Assembly: GCA_947846985.1 (NCBI GenBank)
Contig: CANTUZ010000005.1
Coordinates: 54,189,889-54,253,888 of the forward strand
Direction of reading: 5' to 3'
DNA: 64,000 bases
Source: Fratercula arctica
Lineage: Eukaryota > Chordata > Aves > Charadriiformes > Alcidae
In this document: positions 1 to 13,122 of the stretch, piece after piece
How the letters are laid out: every line of letters starts with the position of its first letter
How positions within the stretch are numbered: the first letter of the stretch is position 1
Position numbers and translations under genes: made by a program
The notes under the pieces: model-generated
The model's input: only the letters and a program-made list of their open reading frames with translations
What the model was told of the DNA's origin: nothing
Database searches by the model: none

Positions 1-3000
1 GCCGGATTTAGAAGTTTTCAGTAGATGTTTGGTACCTGAATACTTAGGTCTGGGCTGTACTGTTACACAAAAACTACATCAGTGTTTTAGAGTATCTCAG
101 TATCTTTCAGGATTAAATATGCCAAGAGTTGTCCTCAGGGTTACTCAGTGAATCTAAGCTGGAAATGCTTCAGACCAGCACAGCCTCGCTGGAGCTGTAA
201 TTGCACGACTCTCACCCTGCTTTAATCTAGCAGAAGAGACTCGCCACACGCTCTGCCTTAGCAGGGGTCACTTGCAAAGTCAGCTGCCAAATCTCTGCTG
301 GTGGAGAATGCAAATGCCTCGAATTATTTACTGAGAACAGCCTGTCTCTGGCCTCAGAAGTTCAATTAACCTGATATCCAGTTAATTAAAAGTTAAAACC
401 AGCCATCGTCTCAGGCACTACTCAGATGCCCTCACCAATTCATGTGCCTCCATTAACACATTTTACCCTTTTCTTTTCCCCATTGTTCAGCGAAGCCCCA
501 GCACCATCCCCGAGGAAGGTGTCAGGGTGGTGGCCTGTCCAGAAGCTGTGTCACAGACCACGTATAAAATCCTGTTCTCTAGAAAAACATTACCCCATCA
601 AGCTGTGCACTGGGGCAGGGCTGAGCGGGGATGCCGGTGCCATGACACAGCACAGGGTGCCTGTCCCTTGTCTGGCCTCGGTCACCTGCAGGAAGAGCTG
701 GATGTGGCTATTCTCCCCCAGTAACCCGGCCCAGGGACATGTCTTGGGCCCCTTGGGCTTTTTTTTTTTTTAATTTTTTGTTTTTAAGTGATCCCCGTGG
801 GCATGAAACCCTCTCGGTGTCTCAACATCATCATCTATGAAACAGAGGTGATGAAATGTAGGCGTTGCACTACATACTGTGAGATCCACAGGTGAAAAAA
901 TAACTAGCTGGAATCACTGCAGTGGCACACTGTGGGAAAAATACGTACATTTATTAATTATCATTCCATCATTAGAGCTGTGATTACTATTTGCCCTGTT
1001 TCTGACATCCCCATTTTCTGACATTCACGGTAGTCCTTCATTCAAATTCCCACTTTCTTGCATTATTTTATGGCTTAGTGTTAATCTATAGGCTAGATGC
1101 CAATTTAAAGAGTTCAGGTCCAAAACTACACACAATTTGCTTATATTCAAGGGTGTGGAGGAAATTTTAAGTGAAGGAAACAAGCTAGGGATGCAATTCA
1201 CAGCAGCTTGCAGACCCTCCTGCACCTAGAGATGTTAAATTCAGAACATCAGTTTAGTTACATCTTTATTAATCACATTGCAATACTGGATGGCTCAGTA
1301 TTGGTTTTTTAGCAGTTTTTGTCTGAGCAGAGAAAGTCAGAACATTATCTCTTTGGCAAACAAGCTCTTTTATTCATTTATTTATTTCTTTAACATCTTT
1401 GTCCAAGTTGCCAATCTAGCAAGCTTAGAACAACTGAAAATTAAAGTCAATGGAGAAATTGAAAGGTTTCACATGCATACCAGAAGGCAAACTCATGTTC
1501 AGAATGAGATTTGGACACAGTTATCTCGCTCTGAACATGACCTCATGTATCTGGCAGCTCTGTTGGCTTCAGCAGAGTTTGAACTCTTTGGTGGATCAGT
1601 GGCTTAATCTCTGACTTGCTTTTCATTGTAGCCGTGAGGGGAAAACCTCAATAATTTTGCAGGATTTTGCAAGCAAGTGTCAAATAATTTCTTCATCAGA
1701 ATTATAAAGAGTCTGCAACTGCCGTTGTTTTTATCCAGCTAAGGTCTGTTCTTTGCCTAGTTGGCTTCTGAATTTTTTTCCTCTTTTTTGTTGTGAGTGG
1801 AGTGAGGAATTGCGGAGGGTGCCCACAAATTCTGAGAAAATGGTAATTTTACCCCAGAAACACATCCTTAGCCAGATTTCACACGAGCTGAAATCCCCAG
1901 GGCCGGCGCTTTCAGTTGAATGATGTCCGTTTGAAACTGAAGTCACGTCACTGACTTTAGCAGGAAGATTTCAGATTTGCACAGGTTTGAACGGGGAAGT
2001 AGGCCCTTGGAGTTATTGTCCACATTGCTCCTCCAGCAATGCTGGGCTTTTCCACCATCCCAAACCTTTCAGACTTAACTAGAAGCAAGCATGGGACACG
2101 CTGGCACGGGTTCAGACACATCCCCACACCTGCTGCCATTGAGGGTTGTCATTTTAACCAAAGGAGTGTGAGAACTGATGGGAAGATGCTTTCACCACAA
2201 ACTGGATGTTCAATAGTGTCTTGGGAAACAGCCCGATGCCGAGCTGCAGGCGGTGCCGGGGCAGACGGGTTTGAATACAGCCCATTCGGCTCTTAAAGTA
2301 TTTTGGGAAAGAAACAAAGGGCTAAATAATGGGAGTCTGTCAGGGTGGGGAAGCTCTTGTTTTTTATTTCCCATTATAGTTTTCATCTATGAAAGAGGTT
2401 TGGCCAAACTCGCTGCTTTCTGAGCAGCAGCAGTCATACTTAGGGGAAAGATATTGTGAAAACTGTGGAAAAATTGAAAAATACATTCTTTCATAACAAA
2501 GTATGAACTAAAGGGCTTGCCTGGGTTTCAATATAATCGACAGAAATCTGTGAAAGATATGAAAAACAGAAAAAGAGGGAGTTTGCTTTAATCATCTGCA
2601 TGGAAGAAAAGAGATCTTCAGAAGTCTGGTTTTCTAAGTTATCCTAGACAGTTACAGCAGGTTTTGAAAGTCATTAAAGGTTCCTTTCACAAAAAGGGTT
2701 TGGATTGGCATTTCCTCCAAACAACCAAAACTTCCTTTCTCAACCAAATGAAATTTTAAAGAGTGTCTTTAATTATGACAGTTATTGTTGTTATGGAGGC
2801 CGGATGCGTTTCCTGTTAGAAATTGCAGGGGAATTTTTTATAAGTTTCAGTTTGGGCCCGATGGCTGTATCTGCAGAGTATTTTAGGAGTGGGTCAGACC
2901 TGGGGCTAAGTCCTGTGGCTACCAGAAGCCAAGGCTGGTGCAAGGCTGGTAGCTAAGGAGAGTGCTCCGGCTCAGCCTGTGCCTCCGGCTCCATGCGATA

Positions 3001-6000
3001 TCCCACCTCCAGCCCCAGGCTGGCCATGCGGCCCAGAGCCCAAGGGCTCCAATGTCACCTGTTCCCAGGAACATCCCTTTTGTAGACAATGTGAGTTAAA
3101 GATGACTCCCTTCATCCTTGTCCAGTCCTGTTTTTCCCTCGGGAGCGCAGAAGTTTGCCGACTGCAGTAGCTTTCACATTAATTTTAGGGCTCAAACGAA
3201 TAACACCTAACCCACATGTTAGACCCATTGAAGAGAAATCGTGCAGAGATTAAATCTCTTGAGAAACTGTAGAAAAAAGGAGTCATGCTCTTAATAAATA
3301 CTAGAAACATTCAGCCTCCTTAAGCACAGACGTTTTTAGTAATTAATTTCCTATAGATGTAGTTAGCTGATTTAAAGAGTCAGATTTATTCTGATTAAAG
3401 CATTTACTTCAGTGTCAGCAGAAGGAAAATTTACTGCCTCAGGAAAACATAAATGTCAAACGTGTGCTTGGATATACAGAGTACGGTAGATATAAAGAAG
3501 ACGATGTTTTCACAGGCCATGTGCTTAAAGGTCAGTCGGGTTAAAGAGTACTTTTTTGTTGTTTTAAAGCTGCCATACTTGAAGAAGGAGTTGTGCAGCT
3601 GAAGGGAAAACGGCAAGAGGGAATGTGCTCTCACATCCATGGGAAGAGCACCAGCCGCTCAAAAGGAGTGCATGCATATAAACAATAGCTGAATTTGGCC
3701 CAAGACCCATAAGGAAGACTTTTACATAATATTGTTCCAGTGCCAGAACTACTGCTTTTCTTCTCTGATGCACATTCACAGTTTTGTTTTTTTTAGACAA
3801 CCACAGTAACCATGGGTACTCTTCTCTTGCAACGTCTAAGATCCGTTATACTTGCGTAAAAAATTGCTACATCCAATCCAATTCTTACCCAGGGAGAACT
3901 CCAGCCTCCAGCAGACTAAGCCAGAAATGCTTCACCTGCACAAACGCGGTGGGAACATTAGAGAGAAATTATTGAAATAAATTAAAATCTACCTCTTCCA
4001 TCCAAATATTCCTGTTGGAACTAAGGGAGCAGTGCCGGTGCCTAGCTGTAGGTATTGAGCTGCTGGTGCCTAGTTGTATGTATTGAGTGCCATCCTGGAC
4101 CCCTCTCAGGGTACATAAGACATTAGCACAAGGTCAGCAGAGATGACAGAGGACCTTTACACGAGGCCTGGGCCCTTATGGAGTGGCTGGAAGCCACCTA
4201 CATTTAGGGATCTGAATGTCTCCCTAAGTAACTGTAAGGATGGGAGTTTTTACAGCAGAAATTAGTACAGATCTCCATGAAATTCAGGCTGCCCTAGACA
4301 GAAATGTGAAGGGGACGATGACTCCTGGAGTTTGTGTATTCTGGGGACCAGATCCCACGTTCCCACCGGCAGCGCTGGCAGGAACTGAAATCCCACTCCG
4401 TATTCCCAGTAACGTCAGGTCTCATCCTGAAACAGTCTGGGCTTCTGCTAGCAATGGTCAGTTCTGAGGCTGCCTCAGCACCTCAGAAGAGATGTTGCAG
4501 GATGAGGCCGTTAGCTTGTATTTACATTGCCTGGTAATGCCATCAAACATTCTATTTCAGGTCATTAGCAATCCATCCCTCCTGCCTTTCCTCTCCCTGA
4601 GGAAGCGCTCGACAAAACCTGCCTCGTGAATTTCTGTTTTTCCATTATTGTTGTAGTCTCCCCAGTTTATCTTGCTCTTTCATTAAACGCAAACCACAGA
4701 TATGGTTTCAACCTAACAGCCTGTTTGCAAGAAACCAACCATTCAGGAACAGGAACACATCCTTTGCACGTTCTTTAAAAATTCATTTAACATGATTCAT
4801 TGCTTTATTCTTTGCTTGAAGCATGTTCCACTTACATAAATAATATTTTACCTTTCACTTATAAATTCAAACACAAAAGCAGTTGCAGTTCTCCAAATGC
4901 TCACATACATAAAATATTACAATATTATCGCTTTCCAAAGGTCAGCTTCTCTTCTTTCCTTTAATTGGGATTCAAGATTTCCAACAATAAGTTGTTACAG
5001 CAGATGTATAGCTCTTTTATGTTTACTAATTCACATCTCTGCTTTTCCACTTTGCGAAGAGGAAAAAGGAAATGGTTTTAAGCGGGATAAGTACACTTTT
5101 TTCTAAACAAAATAAGAAGAGGAAGTTCCAAATATGGGGGAAACAGAAGTAACTGGTGATCTGATTCAGTAAGAATTTATACACAAGGTCTATTATTTTT
5201 TGAAAAGTTTTATCAGTCAGTCCCCATAAAAGCCACATTGGAGTGAAGTGGTATCAGCATCTTATGCATCGTGTCTTAATGTGCCTGGATATGCAAGTCA
5301 GAGTTCCTTATTAATAAAGCTCCAGCTGTGAAATGGATCTTCTCACACCTCAAATGACAACATAATATCAATATCTTGACCTTTAAGGCATTCTTTTATG
5401 TTCTTGCAAGAGTAGATCTCATTTTGTGACTGATTAAAATAAAGGGTAGGATTTCGTTATGAAAATATAACCTAATTTGCCAGATAATACCTGAACGGAA
5501 ATAATTCTTGTTTGGAGTGGAAAAGGTCTGTTAAATCAACCAACTTGTCTGAGAGGACAAAGATAAACACAGCGAGTGGTGTTATTTCCTGTAACATGAT
5601 TTTGCCACATCTAAATGTAAAAATCTCACCTAATGGGAACTGTGTCCTTTGGGTCCCACAAGAAGAACCTTTCCAAGGAGGCATGGAGAAAGTTTATAAA
5701 TGTGTTAACTGCGAAAAAGGTCTGTTGTAAAAAAAATAAAATTTGAAAATAGGGAAAAGAGCAAGCGGTCCATGCACAAGGTGATGTCTTACCGTTAAGA
5801 ATTTTTCTTGATGCAATTCCTTTTTTTCTGATTTCATGTGGATGTGTTCCTGGTGTTCCCTCTAACCTGGCTGTGCTACAAAGGAAGGGAACTTTTTTGG
5901 TTTGGTTATGTACCTGGACCTCAGGGTGTGGGCTGGATCCCTGCCTGTGTTGGAAACTGTCTGTGTGTCCGTGAGCAGATGACTCCATTCCTCCCACGTC

Positions 6001-6051
6001 TCACTTAGCCATTTGCTGGATACTTGTCTTTTCCTGCTGCATCCCTGCTCT

Positions 6052-6101
6052 TCCCTGCATGTGGCACCATCCTGGGGTGATGCTGCTGCCACATGCAGGG
6101 A
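6052..6101. other. Perfect 14-bp inverted repeat forming a stem-loop
   Basis: CCCTGCATGTGGCA (6053-6066) is exactly complementary to TGCCACATGCAGGG (6087-6100), with one further T-A pair outside and a 20-nt loop. The stem is shorter than a usual pre-miRNA (about 22 bp or more) and the flanks do not extend it, so a miRNA gene is unlikely. Confidence 0.8.
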
Positions 6102-7801
6102 CAACAGTGTCTAGAAAGTGGCACCTGGAGCTTGTCAGCAGTTGAAGGCACGGCAGCCCTTCAGGGTCCAGCTTCGCAGTCACTGTTGTCCCAAAACTCA
6201 CGGGATCGTTTGCCCGGTGTGCAGGCCAATAACACACAGAGTCGAGGTATTAGCTGTTCATTAGCAGTTCTGCGCGGAAATGGGTGCTAGGGGGTATTTC
6301 CACAAAGCTAGCACACACAGCATTGAAACAGTCATTCATTTAGACAGTGTAAATTAACATAATTGACATATCCATTGCTTATCAACTTTCTAGTGGTGCT
6401 CATAATTCCTTATGTTGAAGATGATGGGTATAAAACATCCTCCTCTTCAATTAAAGGTAGTGTCTCTTAATTTTACTGTGCAGGCTCAGTGGCTGAGGGT
6501 CTTCAGGCGGCGGCAGGTATCCTAACTTCTAGAGGAGTGGTTTTCATATTATAATTAGTCAAGTTCACCTACAGAGCACATTTCATGAGGTATAGCCTAG
6601 TTTCTCGGGCAATCTGCCCACTAAAGTTTTTGGTACCTGGCTTTAGACCCATTGGTTCCTTCTATCCCATTGTCTTGTCAAGAATCATTTACCCGAATGG
6701 TTTACTGAGTTACAACTATAGAATTTCAGACATCATCACCAGTACCCTCAAAAAGCAAAGCTCCTGCTGATTAGGTGGTCGTGTGTGGTTTCCTAACTCG
6801 GATGCCAGCTCTTTGCTTGGGAATGGCTGATCGCCTTCTCGGGATGGAGCAACGCGACAGCATTTCAGCCCCCGGTTGCCCTTTCCAGCCCCGTGTTTTG
6901 AGGTTTCCAGCCCCGCTGAGGAGAGGACTCGTCTCCCTGTGAATCCCTATCAAAACCATGGCAGTTTATAGCCCGGCGTAAACCAGCCCCAGCTTCAATT
7001 TACCTTCATACACCAGCCAAAAACAGTGCCAGTTCTGATGCGAGTCAGAGCCCTGAGTCGCCTCCTCACTAATTCCTAGATACAGGTTTTAGGTGCTTTA
7101 ATCCATTCTCGTAATTCAATTCCCCTGGATTCCTGGTCACTTTAACATCTCCTCTTTGAAGCCCTTCCAGTTTATCTAGATCCTTTTTGGTAATAGGGTG
7201 CCCAGCAGTGGATGCGATTTTGTTTCCCTATATATTTTCTAAATCCTAGCTCTTAAAGCATTAGGGGTTTATGTGTGCATGTATATTCTATTATGTATTA
7301 CGGTATATCATATTATATATAATGCAAAGAATTTGCCTTCATATCAGTGATACCAATTTTATTGGGAGAGAAATATTAGCAGGATTTGATTTTGAATCAC
7401 CAGCTGTTTTTTCTTTAAGGATGTTTCTTTCTTATTGGTGTCCTAGTGAACGACTGAAATGTAAACTAAGTTGAGACTTAAAGCACTGGGATGATTCATA
7501 CAAGCATAAAATTATATTGGTCCAAATTTTTCCGAAGTCTCTCCAGAATGGTCTGAGTTGACTGGACAGATTTCAGGCTGCTATCACAAAAGTCCAAAAC
7601 CAGACTGAACCACCTCACGGCTCAGATATCAGCCACCTCAAAGCTGCCAGTGCCATTTCTCCCATCAAAATCCACTCGCTGCCAAGCTTGGGCAGAGGGG
7701 AAACAACAACAATAGTCACAGTACAAGCCACGTTTTCAAATATCTGTGCAAACACTTTTACTCCAAGTCGGAGGCAAACGTCAGTGATATTAATAATAGA
7801 C

Positions 7802-7830
7802 TTCCAATTGATTTCAGTGGGAATTGGCCC
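7802..7830. repeat. Half-copy of the TTCARTGGGA hairpin repeat
   Basis: CCAATTGATTTCAGTGGGAATTGG is bounded by CCAATT/AATTGG arms, with the TTTCAGTGGGA core shared with the element at 62495. It is short, so chance similarity cannot be ruled out. Confidence 0.4.
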
Positions 7831-8122
7831 TTATATACACAGAAGTGTGTATGTCAGTAGATATCCACCTAACTATGATAACCAACAGGAGTTGACCCAG
7901 CAGAGCTTTGTGCCCCAGTAAGAAAGCTGTGTCAAGATGTATGATTTAGGTGTAAAGGCTTAAGCAGAGCTATTTCAGAGACTTAAAAAAACTCAAGAAA
8001 GTTATACATGAGATATGAACCTCCAGTTCAATTCTGAAGTCTACCACAGCCTCCTTGGTGATACTGGGCAACCTGCTCAGTCTGTCCCCAGATTCTCCAC
8101 CATAATGAAAGTTTTCCTCTCT

Positions 8123-8467
8123 TCCTGGGGGGACCTTATCAACACCAATAAATACTTAAAGGACGGGTGTCAGGAGGATGGGGCCAGGCTCTTTTCAGTG
8201 GTGCTCAGCGACAGGACAAGAGGTAACGGGCACAACTTGAACATAAGAAGTTCCACCTAAACATGAGGAGGAACTTCTTTACCCTGAGGGTGGCAGAGCC
8301 CTGGCACAGGCTGCCCAGAGAGGTGGTGGAGTCTCCATCTCTGGAGACATTCAAAACCCGCCTGGACGCGTTCCTGTGCAACCTGCCCTGGATGACCCTG
8401 CTCTGGCAGGGGGGTTGGACCAGATGATCTCCAGAGGTCCCTTCCAACCCTATGATTCTATGATTCT
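8123..8467 (+). mobile_element. CR1 LINE 3' fragment
   Basis: The sequence from GGGGGACCTTATCAAC through the AGGAGGAACTTCTTTACCCTG block and the GGTTGGACCAGATGATCT block, ending in two ATTCTATG-like octamers, is the classic 3' end of bird CR1. It is 5'-truncated as usual for CR1, contains no intact reverse transcriptase, and is relatively well preserved. Confidence 0.95.
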
Positions 8468-10299
8468 TCCAAAGGGGAGAGCCATAGGACCTGTCACGGA
8501 CCCAGCCCTTGCCCACTGTGGCTTTCTTAACTATGGTGATGATAGTAATTGACTTCAGTGTCTTTGTTTCTGAAATAACTTGTTAGGAGGTTTTTTTGTG
8601 TGCTTGAGTAGACAGAAAACTTACCAGGAACTGCACTGCCTTTTACCAAGTGAGATGACAGCAAAGGTGACACTTGCAGCCCACGGCCAGCTGGAAGGAA
8701 ATGGCTCTGCACCTCCTGAAGTGGGCAAAAACCAGGGGGCAAAACCCTGGCTACTTTGGCTATTTTGGCTATAGATCTCTGCTGTCCTGCACCTTGTGAA
8801 ACAGCCCACCTGAAGGCTGGGAGGCAGCAGCTTTTGCTAATTTTGCACTGGTGTAAATGACAGCAGAGAGTAACAGAAAATCACTCCCTGTACCAGGCTG
8901 AAAAACAGACGAAACTCCACTCTTCCATTAAACATCCATGACTGTACGTAGGGACTCATATAACCTCCCCAGCCCGATAACGTGCTGCATGGAGTAAGTA
9001 CGGTTGTTTAGGCTGAAAATCTTTGTCTCTACCAGAAATAACAGGCACCACCAGTAACCTCACGGAGATCAATCGGTGCTGAGCTAGGTATGTTTTTTGA
9101 ATGTTTTTTGAGGATTTAAGTAATTGCATTAAAAAATGCCTCTTTCCTTTGTAAGCTACGCAGTCACATACTATTGCAACCCACTCTGAAACTATTAAGC
9201 TAAAGGCAAGAAGTAGGAAAACATGAGGACTTTTGAATAGTGAGAATTTGCACAGGGAATCAAAGAGGTTTCAAGTTCACTTAGTGCAGATGTTTCTATA
9301 ATTGAGACACACTAGAAAAATGCATTAATGCACAAATCAGTCTTGCCTACAGTTATCTGAACCGTAAAAAAATGTCCATAGTCAGGATATAATTCCCTAT
9401 TAAATCCTATAGGATAGTTAAAACCAGAATAACATAGGTTCTTTTTTCCTATTAAACTCTTTAGGACTTTTTCAGTAGGGGAGTCCACAGGGAGCACAAA
9501 CAAACCTCAAATCTGTTGACCAATTCACCCCATAACTCGTTTTCATACACTCACCCACAGATACTAAGGACCTGAATTTTAATGAGGCCAGCTGGTGACC
9601 CAAAAGATTTATTCAGGTCCCGATCTCACTCCCATTTAAACCAGTAAGACTTCCTTTGGAACTGGCTCCAGCTCCCTTTACTGCATGTGCCCCGTCAGCC
9701 ATCCAACCCAAATTCCTGCGTGCAAGGGCAGGAATTGCACCTACACGTGTGCTGCCGATGCGAAATGCACGACCATTTCACAGGTAAAGGCGGCATGAGA
9801 AGTTCCGGCTTTTGACTTCTCAAAACCGTAACACCCGAAGCATGGAGACTATTCAAAGGAACGAAAATGCTCAGGGCAAACCTGAGGCAACCTGAAAATT
9901 ATAACTGAGTCCTCGTATTTTCAAATGTGACATAATTCCCCACTTTTATGGTACCATATATGTAGAGAGAGAACTGGCATAAACTGTTAGCTCCCTATCC
10001 AAAGTCATCAGGGAGCAGCTGTACTCTGCTGTAGCATCCTACAGGAAAGATGCCTTTGCTGGAAGCCTAAAACCCCCAGGAGTCACTCCTACCTGCACAT
10101 CTATTCGCACCCTAAGAACCCCCCGGGCACACAGCCTCCTCCTGATAAACTACATTTTAACAAGGATCTCCTAACCCCAAATCCAGAGATTAATTCAGAT
10201 TACCAGGTGCTGGCTCCCAAACATACCTGTTTACCCTGCATTGCTCCTCCAAAAGAACAGCAAACACTATTTTATTTTTTTTTTTTTTTCCCCCCATCG

Positions 10300-10830
10300 A
10301 GACCACGATTGCCGTGATGGATCAAAATAATTACACAAACAAGAAGGAAATTGCGTCTCTCCGTAATCTTTATCTCAGCCTAGCGGGAGGCGGATGGCTA
10401 AGTATGAATAACAAATTATCTTGCCGTGGATTCCACTAATCAGCCCCAGGGCTGGGCTGGTTTAGCGTGAAGCAATTCTTAGCTTTCTGCAGCGCTAGTT
10501 TAGGACTTGGGCAGAGGACCCTACCCCCTAATTAAGAACCTGAAACAAATCGAAAACAGCTGTGAATAATTAGACAATTTAAGTGCTGTTAAGAAGGAAT
10601 AATTTTTGTAGCCATCGTAATAAATCTTATGCTGTCTGAGCCCATACGTTTTACGTGAACTTTTTTCTGCTGGTGGGTTAGTGCATTACTCATAAAAGAA
10701 ACAGTATCCCTTTTGTTTTGATTGGGCCTGTTTAATAACAAAAGAGCATATCACTATAAGTGGAAGTGTGATGACAAAGAGAATAGCCTTTACTTTCCTT
10801 AATTTTCAATCGTTGCGGTTCAGATCCTAT
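10300..10830. promoter_or_regulatory. Candidate conserved noncoding element (enhancer-like)
   Basis: An AT-rich, repeat-free stretch dense in homeodomain-like cores (CTAATCAG, CTAATTAAG, AATAATTAG), a TTATCT GATA-type site and retained CpGs. It has no open frame over 60 codons. This resembles vertebrate developmental enhancers, but conservation cannot be seen from one sequence. Confidence 0.3.
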
Positions 10831-10859
10831 GTCAGATTCCTGGCATGTGGGTTTGTTGG

Positions 10860-10879
10860 AAAAAAAAAAAAAAAAAAAA
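10860..10879. repeat. A20 homopolymer
   Basis: Twenty A residues in unique DNA. No processed pseudogene is recognisable upstream. Confidence 0.9.
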
Positions 10880-13004
10880 TTCTTGATTTGCACTGTAAAT
10901 AATACCTGAGCCCAAGCTACTTAACATTTTTTAGATTTCTTTGGAAAGATATGTGTCAGGAAAATACTTCAAAATTTCACAACCAACCCTTTAGCCCTAT
11001 GTAGCAGATAAGTTCTTGAAGTATTAACTAAGACTCCAGGGAACCTATTTTTCTCTGAAATTTTCCACCTTTTTTTTAATCTTCCCACTTGTCTGGAGCT
11101 CAGTTAAAGCATTTCACAGAAAGTAATTTACAGAAGGAAAGCTTTCATCAGGCACTGCAAAACTATTCAGGGCCTGATTCAGCAACCCATAACAGGCTTT
11201 ATTAGAAATTAGTTCTGTGAACACCTAAATATAGATTTAATTTGTATGTTACATGTGGCTTTTCTGTGGGCAATGCATCTGCTCACACACTTAATGGTAA
11301 CGCCATTCTTAAGTCCTTGTGGGATCCAGCCTTTTCTTGGATAGCGGCATTACTCGCAAACAGGATATGGAACAAACCTGATAATTTAGAAGTGCGCTTT
11401 GGCCGTATTGCTATCTTAAAATAACCTTCATTCCTCTGTCACTTTGATGGGCTTATATCGCATAATTCTAATCTGGACACAGATTCTGAACACCCAGTTT
11501 TTAGAGGATCCATGAGATGCTGTTTGTTTTTTTTTTTTCTTCTGTTTCCAGAGAAAAGAAAACAGAGCTGACCGTGGCAGCCCGTGTGTTCGCAGGATTG
11601 GCAACCCAGCCAGCAGAAACGCAGCCGCGAGGATGTACCCGATGCAAAGTACCTGGTTCTGCGCTCCAAGAGACTAGCTGCAAGTATAGAAAAAGGAAAC
11701 AAAGCGTTGTGCAAAGCCTCAGAAAACGAACCTTATGAAAGTGTTCTCAGTGGGGGTAGGGGCTGCAATCTATCTTTTCACTGGTTCATTCAGCGGCGAG
11801 CAGTCCAGCCCTTGCCGCGCACCTTTCTGCTGTAGGTCCGGTGACACCTCGCGCTGTTCCACACCTGCCTGCAGACGAGACCTGTGGCAGTCATTCCTGT
11901 ACTGGAAGCTCTCCCCATCCTTGACAATATCTAGCTGAGGCCCTGAGGGCCATTTCTTCAAGTCTGAATTGCCCTTTGTACGGCTTATCCCCAAAGTATC
12001 TCCTGTGTCTGACCTCATCAGGACGCTGCTGTGTGGTGACTCCTCTTCTTTCCAGGCTTCCCATGACTGTTCTTCTGTCCTTACATTGGCATTCAGGTAT
12101 CCTGCACATGGCATCAGTGGGCCCTCTGGGTATGAGGAGCTGAGCTTTAAATTTCAGATGTTATATCACCCAGGAGCTTGAGGACTACATATAGTAATTA
12201 AGAGTCAGCTTTGTACTGAAATATATTCCAGAAGTTGTGGGAAAGACAGGATGTCACACAAGCAAGGTGACGGTTCTTTGCTAGGCTTTCTGTGCAGAAC
12301 CACGGCAAACACTTCCATCACTGACGTTATTTACAACATTCAAATTCCTTTGGAAAAAAAGAGAAATAATGTTTTAGGGCCCAATAATATTTTAAAAAAT
12401 AGTAGCAACATAAATACGCTATCCCAACTTTTCCAGCCTTCATTTTTCATTCACCTACTTGCAAGTGCATGTAGGAATTTCCTTTTCTGAGAACAAAGAT
12501 TGAATGTCTTCCCCAGAACAGAAGTGCACTCACAGCGATGAGGGACTTAGATTGCTCCCCCATCAAGCAGGAGCAGAGGAAATGTCAGCAGAGACACACC
12601 TGCCTATTCATACGTACTTCTCCTCTTTCCTCTCTATCAGACTGGTGTCCTCTTTGGAGAACTAGTGTCTAGTGAAGATCCCCAGAGGTTTTCTAATTTT
12701 GGCCTAGAACACAGCTAGAGTTTACAGTGGCCAAAAGAACAGCTTGACGTTTCAACAATACATCTTTTGGCAACCACTTTAGGCACAAGTCATCTGTCAC
12801 ATCCACGCTCAGGGCTCGCCGTTAACCCCGGAGACGACTTTTGGATGGGTCAAGGCAAGTCCTCAGGGGCCAACACGCAGATATAGAGGGAAGCAGATGC
12901 AAATCAAAACCAGCTCCTTTGGTTCTTGTTGGCCTTGATGGAACTGCGGTAGGGGAAGGAGCAACTTTGGCCACCGAGGAAACATCTGAGCGTCTTTCCA
13001 CTCC

Positions 13005-13122
13005 CAGCCACCTCTGGCCCTCAGCTTCTCGTTCCATAAAATGGGGCTTAATAGTTCCTTACCCTGTACGTGGCTGCAAGGCTTAATCGACAGCGGTTTA
13101 TATGGTGCTTTAGGAGCCTTGG
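13005..13122 (+). mobile_element. MIR-like SINE fossil
   Basis: CCTCAGCTTCTCGTTCCATA, AAATGGGGCTTAATAGT, TTACCCTGTACGTGGCTGCAAG and GGCTTAATCGACAGCG follow the MIR core and 3' half (cf. CCTCAGTTTCC...TGTAAAATGGGGATAATA...GGATTAAATGA). It is diverged, as expected for an amniote-wide SINE. Confidence 0.6.

Larger units (their letters stand above)
12..8122. other. Intergenic DNA, no gene found
   Basis: Unique-looking sequence with short open frames only; none has a recognisable domain, exon structure or codon pattern of a gene. It contains a hairpin at 6052-6101 and a hairpin-repeat half-copy at 7802-7830. The AT-rich block 4540-4860, with several TTTAA/ATTCATT-like motifs, could be a conserved element, but I cannot test this. 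Confidence 0.7.
8468..13004. other. Intergenic DNA with a possible conserved noncoding block
   Basis: No gene recognised. It contains homopolymers (T15 at 10275-10289 followed by C6; A20 at 10860-10879). The stretch 10300-10830 is the best candidate here for a regulatory element (own entry). A purine/pyrimidine-mixed region at 11500-12120 has several overlapping open frames on both strands, none convincing. Confidence 0.65.

Noticed and set aside
1278..1607. 109-codon plus-strand frame with a coiled-coil-like middle
   Set aside because: The segment around LASLEQLKIKVNGEIERF looks helical but the N-terminal part is Phe/Tyr-rich noise; no splice sites that would make it an exon and no known family.
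6052..6101. Hairpin as a microRNA gene
   Set aside because: The stem is only about 15 bp, shorter than a Drosha/Dicer substrate needs, and flanks do not extend it.
10860..10879. A20 run as the tail of a processed pseudogene
   Set aside because: No mRNA-like or SINE sequence and no target-site duplication recognised next to it; the same holds for the A20 run at 47976.
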